The position numbers and the translations under genes are program-made. Shown here piece by piece: positions 50,401-58,743 of a stretch of 64,000 nucleotides of DNA. The notes beneath the pieces were generated by a model. That model made no database searches. It worked only from the letters and a program-made list of their open reading frames with translations, and was not told the DNA's origin. Source of the stretch: RAM1 sp050247515 (GTDB lineage Bacteria; Pseudomonadota; Gammaproteobacteria; Burkholderiales; Burkholderiaceae_C); the NCBI GenBank assembly GCA_050247515.1, contig JBFWUB010000003.1, forward strand, positions 186,001-250,000, given 5' to 3'. Positions within the stretch are counted from its first letter, which is position 1. Each line of letters begins with the position of its first letter.

Positions 50401-51624
50401 AACCTGGCCCTGCTGCAGCAGGTGCACCTGCAGGAAGACCTGGCCCGCGCCACGCAAGCCACCAGCAACGCGCTGGGTGGCTTCCTGGCCAACCTGGAGG
50501 CCAGCGCCGACGCAGAGCGTACCCGCATCGAGCAGCAGCACGAAGACAACGTAACGCGCGTGCGCAGCCAGATGGACGTGCTGGCCACCAGCATCAGCAA
50601 ACTCACCAGCCTGACCAGCGTGCTGGACGGCGCGCTGTCGGGCTACCGCACCGCAGAGCGCACCGGCATGACCCGCGTGCAGGCGCTTGCACAAGTGCAG
50701 GGCGCCACCGCCATCGCGCGTGCGAGCGGCCGCATGCCAGACGCCGAAAGCCTGCGCGACCCGCTGGCCGTGCTGGGCCGTGCCAGCACCGCCGGCTTTG
50801 GCAGCTTCAACGACTTTGCAGCCAGCCGCGACCGCGAAGCCGCCACCATCAGCGAGCTGAACGCCCTGGCCGGCGAACAACTCAGCGTAGAACAGCGCAC
50901 GCTGGACGTGCAGCAGCAGCAGCTGGATACGCAGGAGCGCGCCCGGCGCGAAGCCCTGACCCGGCTGGACGGCATCCTGACCGAAGCCCGCGCCCAGACC
51001 ACTGGCACCAGCCAGGTGGTGCAGACGCTGGCAGCGGCACTGGCCGCCTTCAATGGCGCCGCCATCGCCAACGGCCGCCCCGGTGGCGTGGGCGGTGGTG
51101 CAACGGCGCCGGCCTACACCATGGAACAGATCGCCGGTCATGTGCTGCCCCGCCTGGGCGTCAGCGAAGCCAGCAACCGCGCCCTGTATGAAGACGCCGC
51201 CGCCAACAAAGCGCGCGGCGTCACGCTGGACAAAATCGACGCCGCTGGCGGCCTGCCGCCCGGCACGTCGGCCGCGTGGGCCATCGCCAACGGCCTGCCG
51301 GTGTTTGCCAACGGCGGCGCCTTCACCAACGGCATTGTTTCGCGCCCGACCATGTTCAACATGGCCATGATGGGCGAGGGCGGCCAGAGTGAAGGCATCC
51401 TGCCGCTGGCCAACGTGGGCGGCCAGCTGGGCGTGCGCAGCGTGGGTGGTGGCGACGCGGAAATGCGCCGATCACTCGCAGACATGAGCGGCAAGCTCAG
51501 TGCCATCGCTCACCTGGCCCTGCGCACCGCCAAGGCGGTGGAAGAGCTGGAAGATCGCGGCGTGCAACTGCGCAACGCCGAAAGCGGCGAAGTCATCAAC
51601 GTCAACGTGGTGGCCACCGTATGA
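47419..51624 (+). CDS. Tail tape measure protein
   Basis: 1401 aa. It sets tail length and later helps DNA entry. The N-terminal part has a tape-measure domain with AIAQAGTVMGMSAEESEGALRA and QAEELRGQLGERLPGAFQIAA. A long helical coiled region follows (about 450-690). A Gly-rich segment and a C-terminal lambda gpH-like block FANGGAFTNGIVSRPTMFNMA end the chain. At about 0.15 nm per residue the length would suit a tail near 200 nm; this is an extrapolation. Stop overlaps the next start by 4 nt. Confidence 0.92.
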   Translation: MSDNIHARITGDASDLKRALQDGGQAVEGFGRKATTGLKSVTADAERSTNALRNMAGSLATLGAGGAVLYGLQVIAGQVRDFGAAVLGAQIQADKLRNTLTFATGGRDNAAREMVMLRETSHAMGLEFASTSQQYARLAAASRGTSLEGRQTREVFEAIAQAGTVMGMSAEESEGALRAVQQMMSKGKVQAEELRGQLGERLPGAFQIAARAMGVTTGELDKMLETGQVFAADFLPKFAAQVKAELGGSVLEASKSAQAGLNRFGNAWNDLKISFAQSGASAAVSGTLDSMAGGFGRVSDAINESRASGDGFMMQMLSAGGAAAKFGVSMTELGRMAGVYSYDLETARQHLQKLQSQSEVLGDSVYWKSEKAQVEAYIARLEAARRKKLELSGDFGVGGGRGAVNPQTIEQRNAVDEALQRRLAAARNNALGVKPQFVKDLTELAELEQAGVLGFAERADLASKLTADAYKPGAKKADPYTELIKAAREKLAVQKLEQDATVKLTDAEKLRAKYLADLASGAIKYNATHDRMVMGLYSELQASEQAQTAREAAQKLHEQNAAIIEKNTEAAAKYAEARLKALEGEIQTNDKLREEIALIGLDERGRAARLQLLEQEAIARAEIDLVMARNIEGNDAEISRLEREIALRRERISLMGYRAEREADQRLLEERKRDAEQIGDALTQSLMRGGKSFLDYLKDTARTTVLTPILKPVGQAAGNLVSGGIQALGQGMGFGGGGAGSALSLTSGANNLFQLSGFGSGSSVFSQFATSSFGNALGLSTTVDAIGGIGTASTALTGAGSAFAAAMPWVSAALIAGSLLESPRGGPKTEGGADLAARISAQYSGTAQALGLAPTARFGAFSSQDPQGDALTQLQVAAFRGDRTVYSRQDRVGNYEDIARGDGALQAAEAEETVRAVFLAIKDQSSELAADIRALFDAVGVDASVEQMQAALNRATIVRTQRAELEERLYQATATEEQKLARTREQQLATVDPLNLALLQQVHLQEDLARATQATSNALGGFLANLEASADAERTRIEQQHEDNVTRVRSQMDVLATSISKLTSLTSVLDGALSGYRTAERTGMTRVQALAQVQGATAIARASGRMPDAESLRDPLAVLGRASTAGFGSFNDFAASRDREAATISELNALAGEQLSVEQRTLDVQQQQLDTQERARREALTRLDGILTEARAQTTGTSQVVQTLAAALAAFNGAAIANGRPGGVGGGATAPAYTMEQIAGHVLPRLGVSEASNRALYEDAAANKARGVTLDKIDAAGGLPPGTSAAWAIANGLPVFANGGAFTNGIVSRPTMFNMAMMGEGGQSEGILPLANVGGQLGVRSVGGGDAEMRRSLADMSGKLSAIAHLALRTAKAVEELEDRGVQLRNAESGEVINVNVVATV
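50677..50692. repeat. 16-bp palindrome site (full match)
   Basis: GTGCAGGCGCTTGCAC within the tape measure gene. Confidence 0.7.
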
Positions 51625-52547
51625 GCGCCAGCGACTTTCGCATCCTGCGCCCCGTGACTGTTACGGGCAGCGTGCTCACCAGCAGCTCGGTGACCGAACC
51701 CGCCACCGTGACAGACGCAGACCCGGCCGTGTGGAACCCTGCAACCGCCTATGTGCTGGACGACCTGGTGCACTACGTGGCCACGCACGCCATCTACCGC
51801 CGCCGTATTGACGGCACCACGGCCACCGCGCCCGACCTGGACCCGACGAACTGGGCCTATGTGTCACCCACCAACCGCTGGAAGATGTACGACGCCAGCT
51901 ATGGCAGCCAGACCACCAAAGCCGACAGCATTGTGTGGGAGCTGACCGCCACCGAGCCCATCACCGGCGCGGCCGTCCTGAACGCCAGCACGGCGAGCCT
52001 GCGGCTTGAAATCACAGATCCAGTAGAAGGCCTGGTGTTTGACGAAACCAAAGACGCGAGCGACCCGCTGGGCATCGTGGACTGGTACAGCTATTTCTTT
52101 GAGCCCATCGAGCGCCGGCAGGACTTCACCTTTGTGGACCTGCCGCCGTATGCCGGCGCCACGCTCAAATTCACCGCCACCGACACGGGCAACACCGTGG
52201 CTGTGGGCGTGTGCGTCATCGGCCAGCTGCGCACCGTGGCCGGTGTGCGCTGGGGCGCCAGCGTGGGCATCAAAGACTACAGCGTGAAAGAGGCCGATGA
52301 ATTTGGCGGCTTCACCGTCACAGAGCGCCCGGCCAGCGACAGGGGCCGCTACCCGCTGCAGGTGGACAACTACATGGTGGACCCACTCAAGCGCCTGCTG
52401 AAAACCCTGCGCGCCACGCCGGTGGTTTACATCGCCGGCACGCTGTACGACAGCACAACGATCTACGGCTTTTACCGCGACTTTGACATCGTGATCCCTA
52501 ACCCGGTGCTGAGCGAATGCAGCATCGAACTTGAAAGCGTGACCTGA
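51621..52547 (+). CDS. Tail protein with N-terminal carbohydrate-binding-like motif
   Basis: 308 aa. Residues about 36-80 (WNPATAYVLDDLVHY, ending WAYVSPTNRW) look like a chitin-binding-type beta module. The remainder is beta-rich, with FEPIERRQDFTFVDLPPYAGATLKF. A baseplate or tail-tip role is inferred from its position right after the tape measure. No classical lambda gpJ is apparent. Confidence 0.6.
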   Translation: MSASDFRILRPVTVTGSVLTSSSVTEPATVTDADPAVWNPATAYVLDDLVHYVATHAIYRRRIDGTTATAPDLDPTNWAYVSPTNRWKMYDASYGSQTTKADSIVWELTATEPITGAAVLNASTASLRLEITDPVEGLVFDETKDASDPLGIVDWYSYFFEPIERRQDFTFVDLPPYAGATLKFTATDTGNTVAVGVCVIGQLRTVAGVRWGASVGIKDYSVKEADEFGGFTVTERPASDRGRYPLQVDNYMVDPLKRLLKTLRATPVVYIAGTLYDSTTIYGFYRDFDIVIPNPVLSECSIELESVT

Positions 52548-52549
52548 CC

Positions 52550-54553
52550 ATGGCACTCACAGCACCCCCCGCAGCGCCCGACGCACCACCCACCGCCCCC
52601 AGCCGCAGCGATGCGCCGGCCACATTCGTCACGCGCGCCAATGCGTTCGTGGCGTGGTTCGGCCCATTTCGCACTGCTTTGGCCGCGTTCGTCACCTGGT
52701 ACACCGACGACGCCAAACCCGAGCTGGAGGCGCTGCAGGCTGATGTGGCGGACAAGCAAACCACGGCCAGCAGTGCCGCCGGCACGGCCACCACCCAGGC
52801 GGGCATCGCCACCACCCAGGCCGGCCTGGCCGCCGCCAGCGCCGCCAGCGCCACCAACGCAGCCAACGTGCAAGGCACCAGCACCAGCAGCGTGGCCGTG
52901 GCCACGGCGGTGGGGCAGAGCAAGAGCTTCACCTATGTGGAGAGCAGCCGCGCCATCGCGGTCGGCATGTTTGTGGTGGTGGCCGTCACGGCATCACCGG
53001 ACACCAACTGGATGCTGCTGCAGGTCACCGCCTGGGACAGCGGCACCAAGGTAGTCACCGGCACAGTCATCACCTACGGCGGCAGCGGCACCTACAGCGC
53101 CTGGACGCTGAGCCTGTGCGGCCCGCGCGGCCCGGCCGGTGCCGACGCCGTGCTGACCACCCCCAGCCTGGCCCTGACCGGCACGCCCACGCTGGTGGCC
53201 GGCAACAACGGCTACACCGGCGACGTGGCGGCCGGCGCTGCCATCGCGCTGGACACGCTCGGCACCCTGGGCGACGGCTGGAGCGTGATGCTCGTGCCCG
53301 CCAGCGCCACCAACCCCGGCACCGTCACCGCAGACTACGGCGCGGGCAGCGAGGCGCGGCCGCTGGCCGGGCCGGTGCTGATCAGCGTCAAGAACGTCAG
53401 CGGCACCTACACCGTGCGCTGGCTTCCGCTGGGCCGCCATGTGGCCCAGTTTGGCGCGCTGGGCACGCCCGCAGTCATCAACACAGCGGCCAGCACAGGC
53501 GCGGCGCTGTGCGCGCTCACGGCCACGCGCAATATCGGCGTGTACACCAGCAGCGCCGGCCGCCCGCGCGCGGCGCTGATCAACAGCGCCACCGGCGCCA
53601 TCATCAGCGTCAGCGCCGACCTGGAAAGTGTCAGCGTCAGCGGGGCCACGTTTGACGTGAAGCGCCTCACCGACACCACCGCCGTGGCCACATGGGCCAT
53701 CAGCGGTGCGGTGAAAGCCGTGGTGCTGCAAAACAGCAGCGACACCGTGGGCGCCGGCACCGTGCTCACTGTGGAGTCTGTCAGCAGCACCGCGCAGGCC
53801 CTGGCCGTTTTCAGCGCCACCAAAGTCATGCTGGCCTACAGCGACACCGGCAACACCCGAAACAGCGCGCGCACGCTCACCGTCAGCGGCATCACGCTGA
53901 CGGCCAACACGCGCTACAGCATCCACGCCAGCACAACCGCCGTGCAAATGTCTGCCACTGCGCTTAGCGCCACGCAGGCGCTGGTGACGGCCTGCAACAC
54001 CGGCGCCACAACTCAAGCGCAGGCACTGGCCATCACAGAAGCGTCGGACGTGCTGACCTTCCCGGCTAGCTGGGAAACCATTGCCCGCTGCGGAAGCGCC
54101 AACACGGTTGCTTACAGCTGCGTGAGCAACGTATCAGCCAGCCGTGCGCTCGTGGTTGCAGGGGTTGATCCCGCCAGCACTGGCAGGGCAGTGGCAATGC
54201 TTGTGGACGTGACTGGCACCGGCACTGGCGCGCTGCTGTGGTCTGGCCGCCAGACGCCCATTACTACACCTGGCGGCATCCTCAGTGCGCACCGCCTGCA
54301 GCGCCTGAGCGCCAGCAGCTTCATGCACCAAGCCGCGGGCGATGGCACGGCGGCCACCAGCACAGTCACGCAGCTGGTGATCGAGGGCGACGCCGTGCGC
54401 GCCGGCGCCAGCAAGACGCTGGCGCGCAAAGTCAGCCATCAGGACATTGCCTGGCACAGCGGCGCGCCTGGCAATGCAGTGGCCCTGTACGTGGACGGCG
54501 ACAACAGCAACTACCCCACAACGCTGCAGTTCAGCATGGGCAGTGTGGCTTAA
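52550..54553 (+). CDS. Putative tail fibre protein
   Basis: 667 aa. The N-terminal 30 residues are Pro/Ala-rich, then a long helix with TTQAGIATTQAGLAAASAAS repeats suggesting a trimeric coiled coil. A collagen-like CGPRGPAGADAV follows near residue 190. The C-terminal two thirds are repetitive beta sheet rich in Ser/Thr/Ala, typical for fibre shafts and tips. Likely a receptor-binding or accessory fibre. Confidence 0.7.
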   Translation: MALTAPPAAPDAPPTAPSRSDAPATFVTRANAFVAWFGPFRTALAAFVTWYTDDAKPELEALQADVADKQTTASSAAGTATTQAGIATTQAGLAAASAASATNAANVQGTSTSSVAVATAVGQSKSFTYVESSRAIAVGMFVVVAVTASPDTNWMLLQVTAWDSGTKVVTGTVITYGGSGTYSAWTLSLCGPRGPAGADAVLTTPSLALTGTPTLVAGNNGYTGDVAAGAAIALDTLGTLGDGWSVMLVPASATNPGTVTADYGAGSEARPLAGPVLISVKNVSGTYTVRWLPLGRHVAQFGALGTPAVINTAASTGAALCALTATRNIGVYTSSAGRPRAALINSATGAIISVSADLESVSVSGATFDVKRLTDTTAVATWAISGAVKAVVLQNSSDTVGAGTVLTVESVSSTAQALAVFSATKVMLAYSDTGNTRNSARTLTVSGITLTANTRYSIHASTTAVQMSATALSATQALVTACNTGATTQAQALAITEASDVLTFPASWETIARCGSANTVAYSCVSNVSASRALVVAGVDPASTGRAVAMLVDVTGTGTGALLWSGRQTPITTPGGILSAHRLQRLSASSFMHQAAGDGTAATSTVTQLVIEGDAVRAGASKTLARKVSHQDIAWHSGAPGNAVALYVDGDNSNYPTTLQFSMGSVA

Positions 54554-54562
54554 GGGGCAGCG

Positions 54563-54853
54563 ATGCAGATCATCATCGACAAGGCCACCCGCACCGTGCT
54601 GTACGCTGATGCCGCCCTGCACCTGGACGCCGTGTGCGCAAGCAACGGCGCCTGGGTGGACCACTTGACCACCACAGCCACAGCCGAGCTGCTGGACGTG
54701 CCCGCACTGCCTGCGGGCTGGGTGCCCGGCGCCTATACCTACAGCGTGGCCGGCGCGTTCGAGCCAGCGCCACCTGTGGTGCCGGTGGTGGTGGTGGCGC
54801 CGCCGCCTGGCGCCATACTGCTGCCCGCGTACATGCCAGGCGGTGCAACATGA
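54563..54853 (+). CDS. Small tail-region protein
   Basis: 96 aa, start behind AAGGGG. Short beta N-terminus and a Pro/Val-rich C-terminus. Overlaps the next gene by 4 nt. It may be a fibre assembly chaperone; function unproven. Confidence 0.5.
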   Translation: MQIIIDKATRTVLYADAALHLDAVCASNGAWVDHLTTTATAELLDVPALPAGWVPGAYTYSVAGAFEPAPPVVPVVVVAPPPGAILLPAYMPGGAT

Positions 54854-56118
54854 GCGCACGCGTGTTTGATGGTGTGGTGCGCAGCGCAGAAGGCTGGACG
54901 CATGACCTGAACTTTGAAGCGTGCAGCACGGCCATCGACCCGCGCGTTTCCAGCACAGGCGGTGCCAACCGTTCGCGCATCAATGGAGCGGGTGATCGCA
55001 TTGTCTCCACTAGCTCCGCGCGCGTAGATCATGATCCTGCGTCACTTGCTTCCAAAGGACTTCTGCAGGAGCCCGATGCTGTTGCTGCAATACGCAATTC
55101 AGCAATGGCAGGGGCAGTGGCTGGTACGCCGGGCACGCTGCCGACGCACTGGGTCACAGACTTCGCAGCCGGGCAGCTTCGCCAGGTTGTGGGCGCAGGC
55201 ACTGAAAAGGGGATGCCTTACGTGGACTTGCGCTTTTACAGTGCGGCAAATGATCGTGGTTATGCGGCGTTTTACCCTGAACAGTTCAACGTGATTCCAG
55301 CATCGCCTGGCGACGTTTGGATCTATTCGCAGCACGTCAAGCTGGTTGCCGGTTCGATCACAGGGATAAACCAGATTCTTTACGCCAGGGCTCACACGGC
55401 GAGTTCCGTGATCACTTTAGACACGGTGTCTTACATCACGCCAGCTGCGTCTGGTGTGTCGTTGTTGGATGCGCGGCAATCACTTTCGATCACAGCTCCC
55501 GCTCTCACAGAACGAATCACAAGCGCCTACGCCTTCACGATGACTGTCGGCCCGGCCTACGACTTCACATTGCGCGTTGGCACGCCGCAACTCGACAAGC
55601 GCGCTTTTGCCACTTCGCCGGTCTGGTCTTCGGGAACTGCGTTGGCGGCTACGCCTGCCACCCACTTCATCAGCGGCGCAGCCTTCGCGCAGTACTTTGC
55701 CAATCAGGGCACCTACCTGATCGAGTTCACGCCATACGCGCTGTCGGCAAACGAGGTGTATTGGGGCATCGGTCAGGTCAGCGTGTTCAACAACTCGATG
55801 TACCTGGTCAACAGCGGCGGGTCGCTATTCTTGATCGTTTACAGCGGTGGCGTGAACACTGCCGCGCTGGACCTCGGCACGCTGGTGGCTGGCACCCGCT
55901 GCAAGGTGGCCATCTCGTACCAGGCGGGCGAGATCGCCGCGCGCTGCAACGGCGGCACCGAGCGCGTATCCAGCGGCGCAATGCCGGCCGTGATCGACAC
56001 CGAAGGGTTACTCACCACGCCATGGAATGGCGGCAGCAGCTACCCCGCCGCCCACATGCACCGCCGCCGCTACCGCCCGTATCCCAGCCGTGGCGATCTG
56101 TATCAACTCACTGCCTGA
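54850..56118 (+). CDS. Tail protein with lectin-like C-terminal domain
   Basis: 422 aa from the ATG at 54850, ATGA-coupled. Beta-rich; the C-terminal half (YLIEFTPYALSANEVYWGIG, ARCNGGTERVSSG, PYPSRGDLYQLTA) has the pattern of concanavalin-like (LamG) domains. It is the last gene before the lysis cassette and probably forms the tail tip or fibre tip. No DGR repeat is found in it. Confidence 0.65.
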   Translation: MSARVFDGVVRSAEGWTHDLNFEACSTAIDPRVSSTGGANRSRINGAGDRIVSTSSARVDHDPASLASKGLLQEPDAVAAIRNSAMAGAVAGTPGTLPTHWVTDFAAGQLRQVVGAGTEKGMPYVDLRFYSAANDRGYAAFYPEQFNVIPASPGDVWIYSQHVKLVAGSITGINQILYARAHTASSVITLDTVSYITPAASGVSLLDARQSLSITAPALTERITSAYAFTMTVGPAYDFTLRVGTPQLDKRAFATSPVWSSGTALAATPATHFISGAAFAQYFANQGTYLIEFTPYALSANEVYWGIGQVSVFNNSMYLVNSGGSLFLIVYSGGVNTAALDLGTLVAGTRCKVAISYQAGEIAARCNGGTERVSSGAMPAVIDTEGLLTTPWNGGSSYPAAHMHRRRYRPYPSRGDLYQLTA

Positions 56119-56122
56119 CGCC

Positions 56123-56138
56123 ATGCACGCGCTTGCAC
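56123..56138. repeat. 16-bp palindrome site (one mismatch, intergenic)
   Basis: ATGCACGCGCTTGCAC between the last tail gene and the first holin-like gene. Confidence 0.65.
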
Positions 56139-56157
56139 ACAACACTGGAGACTGCAA

Positions 56158-56559
56158 ATGATTGAACCCACGTCAACCACCACCGGCGCGGTTGGCTTCA
56201 CCGCCATCATGATCCTGGTGCTTGGCCCCAAGCTCGGGCCGGTGCTGGCGCCCGTCGTGGGCGACTTCCTGCTGATCCTGGCCGGCGCGCTGGGTGGTGT
56301 GATGCACAGCGTGGCCAAGGTCAATACCGCATCGGTCCGCGCGGCCGCGTTCTATGTGCTGCGCTGGGTGCTGACGGCGCTGATCCTGGCCGGCGGCACA
56401 GGCGTGCTGATCGAGAAAACCACAAGCCTGCCCGCCACCCAGTGGCCCGGCGTGGTGGCCTTCCTTATCACCTTCCTGGCCGATAAGTGGCCCGCCTGGC
56501 TCAGCGCCATCCTGGCGCGCAAGGCTGGCCAAGCTACCGATGGGGAGGCCCGGCCATGA
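56158..56559 (+). CDS. Holin-like membrane protein
   Basis: 133 aa, start with GGAG upstream. Three hydrophobic segments (GFTAIMILVLGPKLGPV, VLRWVLTALILAGG, GVVAFLITFLADKWP) and a charged C-terminus. It opens the lysis cassette. Overlaps the next gene by 4 nt. Confidence 0.65.
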   Translation: MIEPTSTTTGAVGFTAIMILVLGPKLGPVLAPVVGDFLLILAGALGGVMHSVAKVNTASVRAAAFYVLRWVLTALILAGGTGVLIEKTTSLPATQWPGVVAFLITFLADKWPAWLSAILARKAGQATDGEARP

Positions 56560-56885
56560 CGCCCTTCGCCCTCAAGCTCACGCTGCACACCGTGCTGTGC
56601 CTGGCGCTCATGTGGACGTGCTGGTGCCGCCAGGCCCGCAGCAACAGCCAGACCATCGAGGCCGTGCGCATGGCCTTCTGGCTCATGTTCATGGCCGCCA
56701 TGGTGCTGCTGGTGGCGCCCATTGGGCACAAGCTGTGGCCGGACGCCATGCCGCGCTACCGCATCCAGTGGCCTGACCTGGCCATGCTGGCCAGCGCCGT
56801 GCTTGTGCAGTTCGTCACCGCCCGGCATTGGCATCGCGGCGTGCCGGCGGCCTTCCAGACCAAACAGCCGGAGATCCATAAATGA
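56556..56885 (+). CDS. Second small holin-like membrane protein
   Basis: 109 aa from the ATG at 56556. Three helices (LTLHTVLCLALMWTCW, MAFWLMFMAAMVLLVAP, LAMLASAVLVQFV) and a basic tail. Paired holin/antiholin genes are common; which does what cannot be told. Overlaps the endolysin candidate by 4 nt. Confidence 0.6.
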   Translation: MTPFALKLTLHTVLCLALMWTCWCRQARSNSQTIEAVRMAFWLMFMAAMVLLVAPIGHKLWPDAMPRYRIQWPDLAMLASAVLVQFVTARHWHRGVPAAFQTKQPEIHK

Positions 56886-57325
56886 ACCTCACCCTTCAAC
56901 GCACCCACGCCATTGACGGCCGCACCTTCGGTGTGCTGCTGGCCGATGGCCGTTTTGTCTGCTGGACGCTGGAAGACGCCGTGCGCGAAGTGCCTGGCCA
57001 GCCTGTGGCCGTGTGGAAGGTCAAGGGCGCCACGGCGATCCCGGCCGGCGCCTACCGCGTCACGCTGGAAAACTCCCCGCGCTTCGGGCCGGACACGCTC
57101 ACCGTCAACGACGTGCCCGGCTTCACGGGCGTGCGCATGCACGCTGGCAACACCGAAGCCGACACCGAAGGCTGCCCGCTGCTGGGCATGGCCGTAGAAG
57201 TGCGCGGCATCGTCGGCGGCCAAAGCGGCCCGGCCGTCAAGATCGTGCGCGAGCTGGTGCGCCAGGCCCGCATGGCTGGCCAGACTGTGCGCATGGATGT
57301 GATTAACCCGGTTGTGCCGTCATGA
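56882..57325 (+). CDS. DUF5675 protein, candidate endolysin
   Basis: 147 aa. It belongs to the DUF5675 type with FVCWTLEDAVREVPGQPVAV and the signature GVRMHAGNTEADTEGCPLLG near residues 78-97. The His...Cys spacing recalls L,D-transpeptidase-like active sites. It lies between two holin-like genes and the spanin pair, exactly where an endolysin is expected, and no other muralytic gene is present. No signal peptide. Confidence 0.6.
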   Translation: MNLTLQRTHAIDGRTFGVLLADGRFVCWTLEDAVREVPGQPVAVWKVKGATAIPAGAYRVTLENSPRFGPDTLTVNDVPGFTGVRMHAGNTEADTEGCPLLGMAVEVRGIVGGQSGPAVKIVRELVRQARMAGQTVRMDVINPVVPS

Positions 57326-57675
57326 GCATCACGCAAGGCCTGGCCATCCTGCTGGCCATCAGCATGTTGGGCAATGCCTGGCTGGGCAATGCCTGGCTGG
57401 GCGTGCGCGATGACCTGGCCGTGGCCACCACCGAGCGCGATAACGCACGCGGTGCCGCCACAGCCTGCAGCGACGGTGTAGAGGCCCTGGCCGACGTGGC
57501 CGCCACGCGCAAGGCCGAAGCGATCGCGGCCCGCGCCAAAGCCGCCCAGCTGGCCAACAACCACCAGGCGGCCGCGCAGCGCGAACTGGCCACGCCGGCG
57601 ACCGTGCCCGGCAACGACTGTCAAAGCGCCACAGACCGCGCGCAGCGGTGGCTGGCCACCAGGAGCAAGCCATGA
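57322..57675 (+). CDS. Rz-like inner-membrane spanin
   Basis: 117 aa. An N-terminal signal anchor (GLAILLAISMLGNAWLG) is followed by a helical periplasmic region. A 15-bp tandem repeat encodes the GNAWLGNAWLG of the anchor. Position and overlap with the next lipoprotein gene identify it as the i-spanin. Confidence 0.75.
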   Translation: MSITQGLAILLAISMLGNAWLGNAWLGVRDDLAVATTERDNARGAATACSDGVEALADVAATRKAEAIAARAKAAQLANNHQAAAQRELATPATVPGNDCQSATDRAQRWLATRSKP

Positions 57676-57953
57676 TGCCGCGCCGCCTTCTGGCCGGCCT
57701 GGTCATCCTGGTGCTGGCCGGGTGCGCCAGCCAGACCACGCTGCAGACCGTCAAGGTGCCAGTGCCCGTGGAATGCAGCGAGCCGGTGCCAGATCGGCCC
57801 GCCATGCCCACGGAAACGCCGGCGCAGCTCTTCACCCTGGATGGGCACATCGCGGCCCTGCAGGCCGAAATAGACGTGCGCGAAGGCTACGAAATCAAGC
57901 TGCTGACGGCCCTGGTGGCCTGCACGCGGCCGGTGGACGTGCGGCCGCGCTGA
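57672..57953 (+). CDS. Rz1-like outer-membrane spanin lipoprotein
   Basis: 93 aa from the ATG at 57672, ATGA-coupled to Rz. Signal with lipobox LAGC (Cys18). Pro-rich stretch PVPVECSEPVPDRPAMP is typical of o-spanins. Completes the cell envelope disruption step. Confidence 0.8.
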   Translation: MMPRRLLAGLVILVLAGCASQTTLQTVKVPVPVECSEPVPDRPAMPTETPAQLFTLDGHIAALQAEIDVREGYEIKLLTALVACTRPVDVRPR

Positions 57954-58015
57954 ACCAATCCCGTTATGGCAAGGGTTTCGCCGGTAGCCACGGCGTGTGT
58001 TTACAGGAGTCCCAA

Positions 58016-58306
58016 ATGAAGAAGTCTTTGCTTTCCATCGCTTTTCTGGCCTGTGCCGGCCTGGCTGTTGCTGCCGTGGCTGCTGTGCGCGACATCGAGC
58101 GCCGCGCCATCGACGTGGCCACGCGCGCCTGGCGCTGGGTTGAGTCTTTCACGCTGGCGGTGGTGGCCACGGTGGCCAGCGCCGCAGCACGGCACCTGCC
58201 CGGCCCGGCCGTGGTGCTGCAGGCCGCCGGCCGCTACCTGGTGCGCCAGATGAAGCGCCAGCGGCCGCTGGTGGCCGCCCGGTGGCGTATGTGTCCGTCT
58301 GTCTGA
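58016..58306 (+). CDS. Small exported or membrane phage protein after the lysis genes
   Basis: 96 aa, AGGAG Shine-Dalgarno at the right distance from the ATG at 58016. N-terminal hydrophobic helix (LLSIAFLACAGLAVAAVAA) followed by a helical, very basic C-terminus. Not recognised; may be a late moron gene. Confidence 0.5.
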   Translation: MKKSLLSIAFLACAGLAVAAVAAVRDIERRAIDVATRAWRWVESFTLAVVATVASAAARHLPGPAVVLQAAGRYLVRQMKRQRPLVAARWRMCPSV

Positions 58307-58350
58307 GCTGATTGCAAGTTGTCTCCCGCAGGCCGAAAGCCTGTGTTTAC

Positions 58351-58380
58351 AACCCCGGCCACCGTGCCGGGGTTTTTTTA
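58351..58380 (+). terminator. Strong terminator of the late operon
   Basis: Stem AACCCCGGC (58351-58359) with GCCGGGGTT (58366-58374), followed by seven Ts. It lies 45 bp after the last prophage gene. Confidence 0.85.
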
Positions 58381-58743
58381 TTCCAGTGCGCCATAACGCG
58401 CACCGCGCAGCGGGCATTTCGCGCGACGATCCGCTGGCGCGTGCCGCGCTTAAACGACCGCTGCGCGTGCTGTGGGGATCGGTCCCGCTGCGCGAGCTGG
58501 TGCCGGTGGCTGGTGGATGTGCCCTTTGGTGTCAGGATCAGGGCGCTGCGCGCCAGGGCATCGTGGCGGCCGTCCTGCGGCGGCCGCGCAGCACTCGCTG
58601 CACCAGGTGCGCCGGCGGCCCGAAAGTCTTTTCTCCAGCGCGAGCAGAGGCAGCATTGACGCGGGGTAGAATTGAGCAGTTTTTAAGCACTGGCAAAAGG
58701 AGTTTTGCCGTAAGTGCTTGATTCGGTTGAGTTCTGTTGAGGC
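58381..58743. other. Non-coding attR-proximal segment
   Basis: No supported gene. It holds one copy of the CTTTTCTCC 9-mer (58628-58636) that also occurs twice near attL, consistent with integrase arm binding. Confidence 0.5.

Noticed and set aside
51621..56118. Tail fibre genes as DGR targets
   Set aside because: None ends in a TR-like segment such as ELRVRAVR; only the three early genes carry VRs.
57364..57398. 15-bp tandem repeat in the Rz-like gene as a phase switch
   Set aside because: The unit is a multiple of three and keeps the frame, encoding GNAWLG twice inside a membrane anchor; simple in-frame duplication.
58386..58721. Short frames between the late terminator and attR
   Set aside because: Arg/Ala-rich frames in GC-rich DNA with no ribosome site and no recognisable sequence.
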